Assembly: GCA_029565415.1 (NCBI GenBank)
Contig: JAKQOH010000109.1
Location: forward strand, 1-58,568
DNA length: 58,568 nucleotides
From: Candidatus Rifleibacteriota bacterium
GTDB taxonomy: Bacteria > Riflebacteria > Ozemobacteria > Ozemobacterales > Ozemobacteraceae
Direction of reading: 5' to 3'
Made by a program: the position numbers and the translations under genes. Position 1 is the first letter of the stretch; every line of letters starts with the position of its first letter. Positions 41,137 through 48,531 of the stretch are shown here, piece by piece. Under the pieces are notes generated by a model. That model had not been told where the DNA came from. It ran no database searches and saw only the letters and a list, made by a program, of their open reading frames with translations.

Positions 41137-41173
41137 AAAAACACCCCGCCTCGGATCGGGACGGGGTGTTTTT
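41137..41173. terminator. Terminator of hfq (bidirectional in form)
   Basis: AAAAACACCCCG and CGGGGTGTTTTT are perfect 12-bp arms around a 13-nt loop, 35 bases after the hfq stop. The A and T tracts make it functional on either strand. Confidence 0.85.
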
Positions 41174-41207
41174 ACCACAACGTTGGATGCCCTGCGAAAG
41201 AACCTTC

Positions 41208-41438
41208 TCAGGCCTCGTTCGCGTGGGGCATGACGAAATCGTCAGGCAACTGGATGGTGGAGACGGCGTGCTTGTAGATCAGCTGCCGCTTGCCTTCCGC
41301 CTCGAGCAGAATGACGAAGGTGTCGAAGTCGAGGACGGTTCCCTGAATCTGGAAGCCCTTCATCAGGAAGATCTTCACGGGCTCGGCCCGCTTCTTCAAA
41401 ACCTGCAGAATCGTGTCCTGGATGTTGATCGCCGGCAT
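41208..41438 (-). CDS. hfq: RNA chaperone Hfq
   Basis: 76 residues, with Sm1 and Sm2 motifs of Hfq: NIQDTILQVLKKRAEPVKIF (N-terminal helix with the Q of the proximal face), LMKGFQIQGTVLDFDTFVIL and the proximal U-binding YKHAVSTIQLP (KH motif). The C-terminal tail is very short (DDFVMPHANEA). It should form a hexamer that binds U-rich small RNAs and mRNAs. AGGAGG lies 7 nt before ATG 41438. The TPR gene ends 23 bp upstream, so hfq may be co-transcribed with it; a strong terminator follows and then a small RNA on the same strand. Confidence 0.95.
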   Translation of the reverse strand: MPAINIQDTILQVLKKRAEPVKIFLMKGFQIQGTVLDFDTFVILLEAEGKRQLIYKHAVSTIQLPDDFVMPHANEA

Positions 41439-41461
41439 GCGGGTTCCTCCTGATGCCTTGG

Positions 41462-44400
41462 TTATTTCTTTCGGGCGGCGGGCCGGGGATGCGCAGAGCA
41501 GCCGACCGTGCCGTCCGGGTTCAGCGTGTAACTGCCACTCGCGGGGCAGGGACTCATATTGTAATCCAACACCACTCTATTTATCAACCCCTCCTTCGGA
41601 AGATGCTTCCGGACCGCCGACCCGAACGAGGCGAGAATGGCTTCCAGGCGGGCGCGGGTGAAGGCGCACCGGTCTTCTCCCGAGGTGATGAACGGGAAGA
41701 GGCCGTAGACCGGGTGTTTCGTGCAGCGCAGGCTGCCGCTGGGCCCGTCGATCGTGACCGTGCCGCTGCCCGGGCAGAGGGTTGCCAGTTCGGCGGGATC
41801 GCGGCTGAACAGGAGCCGGCGTGCCACGCATTCCAGGGCCTCGAGGCGGGGCTGAATGAGCCAGGAAAAAGGCTTCCAGGACTCGAGCCACCGGCCGAGC
41901 CAGCGGCCGAAGCCCCGGTAGCTGGCTTCGAGTTCGACGCAGGCATCGTTGGCGCTGACCCGCACTTCGACCGGGATGCCCCATTCGAGCATGCGGCGCT
42001 TGAACCCGAACAGGGAGTCGGCCAGGTGTTTCATGAACTTCTGATCGACCGGGGTCTGGGGAACGAGCCGCACGATCTCGGTCACATCGCTGCCTTCGAG
42101 GATATGGCGCGCGTGGAGGGCGGTGTAGGGGGCGATCGGACTTTCGATCCAGGGGCGGAAGAGGATCGGAATCTCGCTTTCCCACCGCTTCCAGTCGAGG
42201 AGGATGCCGAAGAGGGTGGTGGCTTGCGGCGGGAAGGTGCCGCTCATCGCCCGGATCTCATCCGCCGACGGCTCGCGGCCGGTTCCCAGGAACAGCCGGT
42301 CGTCCGCCTGGAGGGCCCAGAGGGTCCAGCGGCCCATGCGGGCGCGAAATGCCGGGAAGCCAGCGATCGTCGTTGCGGCATCGATGGGGGGGCAGCCGAG
42401 CAGGCCGAGGTGGTGGCGAAGCGGGGCGAGGGCATCGTGCGTCGCGAGGCCCGGGAACGTCACGAGCAGCGTGGAGTGGCGCGCCGGCCGCGCGAGCCGC
42501 TCGACGAACAGGGTGATCGACAGGCTGCCGAATTCAGGGAAGGCGAGCAGATGGTCCGCCGCGATCGTGGCCGCCGCCGGTCCCATGTGCAGGGCAAGCG
42601 GAACCGAGGCCGTGACGGGGAAAACCGGCTCCTCGAGGCCGCCGGCGGCTGCGCTTTCGGGAGCCGTTTCGGAGGTGGCCGATGCGGTTTCGTCGAGCTC
42701 CTCGGCGTCCTGCAACAGGAGCTGCTCTTCGGCAGTCTCGGTTTCTCCGGGAATGACGGCATCGGCGGAGGGCGCCGTGGCGGCCGTTGCCGTGGCCGTT
42801 CCCGAGGCGGTCTCGATCGTGTAATAGTCGAACAGGGGCTTCGAAAGGTCGATCTCGCCCTTCTTGAGCCGCTCACACAGGCGCGTCATCTCGATGGCCC
42901 GCTCGAACATGCCCTCTTCCTGGAAGATGCGGACGAGCTGGAGGAGGATGCGGTTCAGATGCACCGGCTCGGCCTTCGCACCGAACACGCCGTGATACTC
43001 GGCGATGGCCCGATACTGCGCCCGGAGCACGATCGCCTGATACAATTCCCGCTGCATGTTCTCGAGGCCCGGATCCGCCTTGAGCGCCTGCCGGAAATAC
43101 TCGAGGGCCGTCTCGAACTGGGCGATGTGCAGATAGGCCTTGCCCAGGTGCATCAGGATCTCGCCGACGTCGGGAGCCAGGCTTGCGGCCTTGCGCAGCG
43201 TGCGGATCGCCTCTTCGACCTTGCCCTGTTTGAACAGAACCCATCCATATGTGTCGATATAGGAAGCATTGTTCGGCTCGATTTTGACGGCGCGGACGGC
43301 CATCTTCTCGGCTTTGTCGATGTCACGTTCGATCTCGGTCAGAAGATAGGCGTAATTATTCAACGCCTCGGCAGAGGTCGGCCGCAGCTCGACGGCCTTT
43401 TCATACATCCGAATCGCTTTCTCATGCCGCTTCGTGACGTAATACACCGTCCCGAGATGGTAATGCGGCTCGTAGACGTCGGGAGACATGTTGACGGCCT
43501 TTTCCAGCTCCTGGACGGCCTTGTCGAACTGGGTGTTCTTGAATGCCGCCCAGCCGAGACTGTCGCGGAACCCGGGATTGTCGGGGATCTGATCAACCGC
43601 CCGCTGGACAAGCGACTGGGCGAGCTCGCGATGGACGCCATACTCGGCGTACAGGAACCCGAGATTGTTCAGGGCGTGGGGGTTGTTGGGCGAAAGGGTG
43701 AGGATCTTCTTGTAGACGGCCTCCTGCAGCCAGAACGGCTCCTCCTTGGCCTGAGCCTGATACGATTCATGCAACCCCATATAGATCCCGAGCAGCGAGT
43801 GCTGGAGCTTGCCGTTCCCGGGGGCGAGCGACGAGGCTTTCTCGAACGAGGCGATGGCGAGAAACAGGGCCGGCTCCTCGCTTCCCAGAAGCCGGAACGC
43901 CTGGCCGAGAGCGTAGTAATACCCGGCCTCGGCCGGGGCGAGCGCCGCGGCCCGCTTGAGATCCTCGAACGGCTTCATCGGCGAGAAATACCCGTTGGGG
44001 CGGTTGCGGAGCAGCTGGAACAGAATACCCTTCACGAGATGATACTCGGGGGTGCGCTCGAACGGCTCCTCGCCCTTCAGCAGCAGCTCCTCGAAGGCGT
44101 GATCACGGGCGTTCTTCGGGTCGTCTTCGCGGTTCGCGGCCAGCATCAGCCCGCGCAGATAGAGATACCGCAGGGCTTCCGCCTTCCGGTCGGCGGTGAA
44201 CGATTTCGTCTCGAGGAAGGCGATGGCGATCTTTTCGAGCTCGGCGGCGCGCGGGGTGTCCGACAGCTTCATCAGCGTGACCCACTGGGACATCGCATGG
44301 AGCTGGGCGAGCGTGTTCTTCTGCTGCTCCGACAGGTATTTCTTCAACAGGGACAGGTTGAAATCGGGCGCCTTGGTCTTCTCGAGGCGGAGCTCCTCGA

Positions 44401-44536
44401 CGTTGAAGAGGGGAAGGCCGAAATCGATCTCCGCTGCCCATGCGGAACCGGCGGGAAGCAGCAGGGCTGCCGTCAGGATCAGCAGGCCGAGAACGGGCAC
44501 CAGCGGGCGGAGTCGGGCGGAAATGGCGGATGTCAT
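41462..44536 (-). CDS. Large secreted TPR protein with duplicated Cys motif
   Basis: 1024 residues. A signal peptide (LVPVLGLLILTAALLLPAGS, cut after AWA about residue 34) leads to a helical region and at least eight TPRs (about 200-520), for example PNNPHALNNLGFLYAEYGVH, PDVYEPHYHLGTVYYVTKRH and PTSAEALNNYAYLLTEIERD. A low-complexity Thr/Ala/Glu linker (about 575-630) is followed by a domain of unknown type. Two related Cys motifs end the protein: C921-PGSG...C938-TKHP and C997-PASG...C1013-SAHP. It is probably a periplasmic scaffold. GGAGG lies 8 nt before ATG 44536 and the promoter is at 44571-44599. hfq is 23 bp downstream. Confidence 0.78.
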   Translation of the reverse strand: MTSAISARLRPLVPVLGLLILTAALLLPAGSAWAAEIDFGLPLFNVEELRLEKTKAPDFNLSLLKKYLSEQQKNTLAQLHAMSQWVTLMKLSDTPRAAELEKIAIAFLETKSFTADRKAEALRYLYLRGLMLAANREDDPKNARDHAFEELLLKGEEPFERTPEYHLVKGILFQLLRNRPNGYFSPMKPFEDLKRAAALAPAEAGYYYALGQAFRLLGSEEPALFLAIASFEKASSLAPGNGKLQHSLLGIYMGLHESYQAQAKEEPFWLQEAVYKKILTLSPNNPHALNNLGFLYAEYGVHRELAQSLVQRAVDQIPDNPGFRDSLGWAAFKNTQFDKAVQELEKAVNMSPDVYEPHYHLGTVYYVTKRHEKAIRMYEKAVELRPTSAEALNNYAYLLTEIERDIDKAEKMAVRAVKIEPNNASYIDTYGWVLFKQGKVEEAIRTLRKAASLAPDVGEILMHLGKAYLHIAQFETALEYFRQALKADPGLENMQRELYQAIVLRAQYRAIAEYHGVFGAKAEPVHLNRILLQLVRIFQEEGMFERAIEMTRLCERLKKGEIDLSKPLFDYYTIETASGTATATAATAPSADAVIPGETETAEEQLLLQDAEELDETASATSETAPESAAAGGLEEPVFPVTASVPLALHMGPAAATIAADHLLAFPEFGSLSITLFVERLARPARHSTLLVTFPGLATHDALAPLRHHLGLLGCPPIDAATTIAGFPAFRARMGRWTLWALQADDRLFLGTGREPSADEIRAMSGTFPPQATTLFGILLDWKRWESEIPILFRPWIESPIAPYTALHARHILEGSDVTEIVRLVPQTPVDQKFMKHLADSLFGFKRRMLEWGIPVEVRVSANDACVELEASYRGFGRWLGRWLESWKPFSWLIQPRLEALECVARRLLFSRDPAELATLCPGSGTVTIDGPSGSLRCTKHPVYGLFPFITSGEDRCAFTRARLEAILASFGSAVRKHLPKEGLINRVVLDYNMSPCPASGSYTLNPDGTVGCSAHPRPAARKK

Positions 44537-44570
44537 GGATGTGGCCTCCGGGAGCAGTTTCTGGAACGCA

Positions 44571-44599
44571 TTATAGGCCGGATGAGGGCTGAGGGCAAA
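44571..44599 (-). promoter_or_regulatory. Promoter of the TPR-hfq transcription unit
   Basis: TTGCCC (44594-44599) and consensus TATAAT (44571-44576) are exactly 17 bases apart on the minus strand; start about 44564, leader about 28 nt. It lies in the 72-bp gap after the GTPase gene. Confidence 0.6.
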
Positions 44600-44608
44600 T
44601 AGCGGTGT

Positions 44609-46258
44609 TCAGCGGCCGGCCTGATCGACCTCGTCGGCCCATGTGAGCGCCGGATCGATCAGGCGGCGGCGCAGTTCGGCAGAGAACTGTTCCTCGACGG
44701 ATCCGGTGAGGCCCTCGAGGGCGCAGCTCTGGCGCGACAGCCAGAAACCGGCCTGGAGATGGCAGACCAGCCAGAACAGCAGGCCGCCCCCGATGAACAT
44801 GCCCGCGGCAGGATCATGCGCGGCCATCAGAGCCGTCAGGAAATACCGGACGAGCAGCAGGATGATCAGGAGCGGCAGGGCGTTCAGCAGCAGCGTCACG
44901 GCCCGGCCGGGTTCGGGGACCTCGAGAAAGGCGCGGATCCGCTCTGCGATGCGGCCGGTCGTCAGGGCACGCGGCGGGGTTGCCTCGAGCCGTGCGTTCA
45001 GCGGGGCCGGGTCGAGCCCCGCGCGGTCGAGGAGCTCGGTGAGGTGCCGGCGTCCCTGGAGCAGCAGGGCGTCGGCGGCCGTGCCGGCGTCGGCGGAAAG
45101 CCGCTCGGCAAGCGGAGTCACCGGATCCGAGAACGGGGAAATGACGAGGCTCTGCAGCCGGGTGGCGAGGGTCGAGATGGCGAGCGAAGTGCGGACGTAG
45201 GCGCCGAATGGCCCGCCCAGCCGCGCGGCCGCCTCGGATTCGCGTCGGCGCACCAGGTCGGCCGACATCGTTCCGACGGCCGATGCCGCGGCATTCCGGA
45301 GGGTGTCGCGGCTCTGGCGGGCGAACGCCTCGCTCCAGCTCCGCAGCTCGGCAGTCACCCCGCGGGCGGGCTCCAGCCGGCAAACGCGCTCGATCCAGGC
45401 GGCCGTTTCCGAGGCGCGTTCAGCCTGGTTTTCGGCATTGATACGGGCGGCGACTGTCTGGTCGAGCCGGGCGCGGAGATACTCCTCCAGTTTCGGGAAA
45501 TCCCAGCGGGGGCCGCCTCCCTGGCCGGTTTTCGCGAGAAAGGCGTTGTGGGCCGAGATCCGGAAAACGGGCAGCTCCTCGCCGAGCGGCGTGCGGAGTG
45601 GCAGGGCGCCGATCTTCTTGCGCAGATCCGCGATCACATCGTCCTGCTCGCGGGGCGTCAGCATGCCCTCGTCGATGCGGTTCAAAACGAAAACGGCCCG
45701 CCGGAAGCCCATCGAGGAGCCCAGCACGGCATACAGATCGAGCGAGTCGTATTTCTGGGTCGTGACGACGCAGAGAACCAGGTCGGCCCGCTCGAGAAGC
45801 CGGGCGAACACCTGCCGGTTCTCCTCGCGGATCCCGTCCAGGTCCGGGGTGTCGACGAGGATGAGATGTTCGAGCGCGGCTTCATCGTGGCTGAAGAAGG
45901 CATCCGACGGCTCGAGGATGCCCTCCAGGAGCCGGCGGGCCATGCCGGCGCGCCGCTGGTGCGCATAGACCGACGGTCGCAGCGTCGAACAGGCCCGGGC
46001 TGAGGCGGAGCTGATCTCCCGGCCGGCCAGGGCGTTGATGAGCGTCGTCTTGCCGACCTTCGTGCCGCCTGCGATAACGGTCAGCAGACAGTCGCAGACG
46101 CTTTTCTCACGCTTTTCCAGGAGTGCGAGCAGGCGGTGCGCCTCGGCTGCGTCGGCCGCAGCCGGGCGGCCCCACAGCGACTGCGCGGTGCCGATGAGGC
46201 TGCGAAGGCCGGCGGCCGTGACCTGGCCGGCCGGGGCGGATGACGTGGCGGATTCCAT
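44609..46258 (-). CDS. Dynamin-like membrane GTPase
   Basis: 549 residues from ATG 46258. G motifs: P-loop GGTKVGKTT (64-72), a conserved Thr region, G3 LILVDTPDLDG, then CVVTTQKYDSLD, and G4-like VLNRIDEG. A long helical stalk-like middle (ESEAAARLGG, LQSLVISPFSDPV) is followed by two membrane helices near the C-terminus (LLLNALPLLIILLLVRYFL and GMFIGGGLLFWLVCHLQAGF). This layout is that of large GTPases acting on membranes. It is a paralog of the GTPase at 51225-53108. The promoter -10 lies 10 bases before the ATG, so translation is probably leaderless. Confidence 0.8.
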   Translation of the reverse strand: MESATSSAPAGQVTAAGLRSLIGTAQSLWGRPAAADAAEAHRLLALLEKREKSVCDCLLTVIAGGTKVGKTTLINALAGREISSASARACSTLRPSVYAHQRRAGMARRLLEGILEPSDAFFSHDEAALEHLILVDTPDLDGIREENRQVFARLLERADLVLCVVTTQKYDSLDLYAVLGSSMGFRRAVFVLNRIDEGMLTPREQDDVIADLRKKIGALPLRTPLGEELPVFRISAHNAFLAKTGQGGGPRWDFPKLEEYLRARLDQTVAARINAENQAERASETAAWIERVCRLEPARGVTAELRSWSEAFARQSRDTLRNAAASAVGTMSADLVRRRESEAAARLGGPFGAYVRTSLAISTLATRLQSLVISPFSDPVTPLAERLSADAGTAADALLLQGRRHLTELLDRAGLDPAPLNARLEATPPRALTTGRIAERIRAFLEVPEPGRAVTLLLNALPLLIILLLVRYFLTALMAAHDPAAGMFIGGGLLFWLVCHLQAGFWLSRQSCALEGLTGSVEEQFSAELRRRLIDPALTWADEVDQAGR

Positions 46259-46267
46259 GCAGACGAG

Positions 46268-46297
46268 AGCATACCCCACGCCCGCGCTTCATGGCAA
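46268..46297 (-). promoter_or_regulatory. Leaderless-type promoter of the GTPase gene
   Basis: TTGCCA (46292-46297) and TATGCT (46268-46273) are 18 bases apart on the minus strand; the start near 46261 leaves about 3 nt before ATG 46258, which has no ribosome site. Confidence 0.45.
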
Positions 46298-46312
46298 TCG
46301 CTCCGCCCCCCG

Positions 46313-46321
46313 TGCTATGAT
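46313..46321 (+). promoter_or_regulatory. Extended -10 promoter of the first GT-C-like gene
   Basis: TGCTATGAT is an extended -10 (TG-N-TATGAT); no good -35 is seen. Start about 46328, 9 bases before ATG 46337. It is divergent from the GTPase promoter. Confidence 0.35.
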
Positions 46322-46336
46322 CCCCGGCGAACGACC

Positions 46337-48529
46337 ATGCCTGTCTCGACCGCTTTTCTGACGCATCTCTCCGGCGCGGCTGCCGCGGTGGCCCTGCTGG
46401 TCCTCGTCGCCGTCTCGGCGTTCGCAGCCGCCGCACGCCTGCTGCCGGGGACAACGACGGCATGCCGCCTTTCCGGCGCCGTCATCCTGGCGCATGCCCT
46501 TCAGATCCTCATCTTCCAGGTTCTCGCCCCCTTCGGCCTCTTCCGCCTTCCCGCGGTTCTCGCCTGCACGGCGCTTGCGGCGGGCGCGGCAGCTCTCCTC
46601 TGGCGCGGCCGGCCGGCCGGCACGCCGTCTCTCGCCGAGATGGCCGCCCGGGATCTCGAACATCTCCGGAGCCGGGTGAACCAGGCGCTTGCCACCCCAG
46701 CCCGGCGTCTCGTCCTGTTCCTTCTCGGGGCCGTCGCGCTCGGCGCGCTTCGGGGAATCGTGAATCTCGCGGTCACGACGGATTCTCTGACATATCATTT
46801 GATATATATAGGTGGGTTCATCCGGAACGGGGGCTGGTTCGAGCTCGACGCGCCGGGCGACTGGGGCGTCCTATGCCGCTTCTATGCCGATGGCGGCGAG
46901 ATTCTGACGGCCTGGTGGCTGCTGCCGTTCCACGGGGACCTGGTGGCGGGCCTGTCGGGACTGCCCGGCTGGGGGCTTGCGATGGCGGCGGTGTACGAGC
47001 TCGCCCGCCGGCTGGGACTGCCGGCCCGCCGGGCGGCTCTTCCGGCCCTGATCGTCGGCTTCATGCCGGCGGTGTTCGCGTTCATCGCCTCGGTCTACGT
47101 CGACATCCACCTCTTGGGCAATCTGCTGGGCGGCTCGCTGTTCTTTCTCGCCGCCTGGACCTCGTTCGAGGGAGCCGATCCGCAGGCGGCGACACAGGGA
47201 CCGTCGGCGCCCGCCTTCCTGCTGTGTGGATTGGCCATGGGAAACGCGCTTGCGATCAAAATTCTCAGCCTCTCCGGCGTCGGTGCCGCCTTCCTGCTGC
47301 TGGGGCTCCGAGCTCTCTGGAGCGGCGGGAAGGGCCGGAACCTCGTTCTCTGGCTGCTCGGTATCGCCGCCCTCGCCGCCGTCGGAGTGCGCCACTACGC
47401 CGTTTCGTTCGCCGCCTGGGGTTCGCCGTCCTGGCCGTTTCCCCTGAATCTGCCGGGAATCCCGCTGTTTCCGGGAAGCCCGGCGCGTGCCGCCTACATG
47501 CAGTATCTGAGCGGCCTGACCGAAATCCTGTTCGCCGGAAGTCCCCCGGGGTTCGAACTCGGCTGGATGGCCAAATGGCTGTTCGGCATCACTCCCGTCT
47601 CGATCGGCCCCGTCGGGCTTCTGGCTTTCGCCCTTGCACCGGCCGGCTTCCGATTCGCCTGGGGGCGAAGTCGCGGATTCGCCGCTTTTTCCCTCCTCGT
47701 GCTTGCCGCCTCGGCCGCCTCGCTCCTGGGGCCGGATATGTGGCACTTCCATCTGTTGTTCTGCCGTGTGAACGCCCGTCTCTACACGTTTCCCATGGCC
47801 CTGCTGATCCTGCTTGCGGTCTTGGCGCTCGAACGCTGGCCCGAAGCGCCCCGCCGTCTGGGGCTCATCCTCATGGCGGGCCTGGCCGCCATCGCCTCGG
47901 GATACTCTCTGTTCGTCACCTGGACGACCGGCCATCCCCGTCTCGACCTTCTCCTGGCCGCGATCCCCCCGATTGCCGCTCTGCTGCCGCTCCGGGAACT
48001 ACCCCGATTCTCCTGCGGCCGCAACCGCGCCATCCTGTTCGGCTTGCTGCTCGTTGCCGCGCTCACGGCTCTTCCCGTCGTCAAAGACCGGCTCCGGGAA
48101 GGACAGCTCCTCTCTGCTCATGAGGGCCACGAACTCGACCGCTCCACGTCTCCCGCCTGGGTGCTTTGCGACGATCCCGGTCGGCCGCGGCGGATCGCCT
48201 TTTCGACCGGTTGGGACGGGGTTCTCGGGTATGCCTGGTACTGGGGGGCTCTTCTCGGGCGTCATCTCCAGAATCACGTCACCTATATTCCCATCACCAA
48301 GACGGGCGATATCATCGAATACCGTGACCCCGACCAGGTCGCGCGCGCCGCCGATGCCGAAGCCTGGCTCCGTCGGCTGAGGGAAGAACGGATCGACACC
48401 GTCGTCCTGTTCCCGCCCCAGCCTCCCGAACACGCCTGGGTGACCGCCCGCCCCGATCTGTTCCGGCCCGAGGGAACGGCTTCCCCGGCAATGGTGTTCC
48501 GCCACCTCGCGGTGGCTCCGGAACGATAA
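46337..48529 (+). CDS. GT-C-like polytopic membrane protein, copy 1
   Basis: 730 residues with about 12 membrane helices in the first 570 and a soluble C-terminal domain. The first large extracytoplasmic loop has VTTDSLTYHLIYIGGFIRNG (Asp plus TYH), a pattern like the metal/catalytic loop of lipid-linked-sugar glycosyltransferases (GT-C fold, compare GT39/GT83). The C-terminal domain has PAWVLCDDPGRPRRIAFSTG and IDTVVLFPPQPPEHAWV. It is a tandem paralog of the next gene. Substrate is unknown; envelope glycan or protein glycosylation is likely. The TYHLIYIG codons form an AT-rich island (46786-46812). Confidence 0.7.
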   Translation: MPVSTAFLTHLSGAAAAVALLVLVAVSAFAAAARLLPGTTTACRLSGAVILAHALQILIFQVLAPFGLFRLPAVLACTALAAGAAALLWRGRPAGTPSLAEMAARDLEHLRSRVNQALATPARRLVLFLLGAVALGALRGIVNLAVTTDSLTYHLIYIGGFIRNGGWFELDAPGDWGVLCRFYADGGEILTAWWLLPFHGDLVAGLSGLPGWGLAMAAVYELARRLGLPARRAALPALIVGFMPAVFAFIASVYVDIHLLGNLLGGSLFFLAAWTSFEGADPQAATQGPSAPAFLLCGLAMGNALAIKILSLSGVGAAFLLLGLRALWSGGKGRNLVLWLLGIAALAAVGVRHYAVSFAAWGSPSWPFPLNLPGIPLFPGSPARAAYMQYLSGLTEILFAGSPPGFELGWMAKWLFGITPVSIGPVGLLAFALAPAGFRFAWGRSRGFAAFSLLVLAASAASLLGPDMWHFHLLFCRVNARLYTFPMALLILLAVLALERWPEAPRRLGLILMAGLAAIASGYSLFVTWTTGHPRLDLLLAAIPPIAALLPLRELPRFSCGRNRAILFGLLLVAALTALPVVKDRLREGQLLSAHEGHELDRSTSPAWVLCDDPGRPRRIAFSTGWDGVLGYAWYWGALLGRHLQNHVTYIPITKTGDIIEYRDPDQVARAADAEAWLRRLREERIDTVVLFPPQPPEHAWVTARPDLFRPEGTASPAMVFRHLAVAPER

Positions 48530-48531
48530 CC

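Noticed and set aside
41137..41173. Considered as the terminator of the new small RNA
   Set aside because: It lies upstream of the sigma54 promoter on the minus strand and fits the end of hfq; the small RNA has its own nine-U terminator at 40896.
41453..44602. A 1049-codon plus-strand frame opposite the TPR protein
   Set aside because: Antisense shadow; the TPR protein has a signal peptide, repeats and a promoter.
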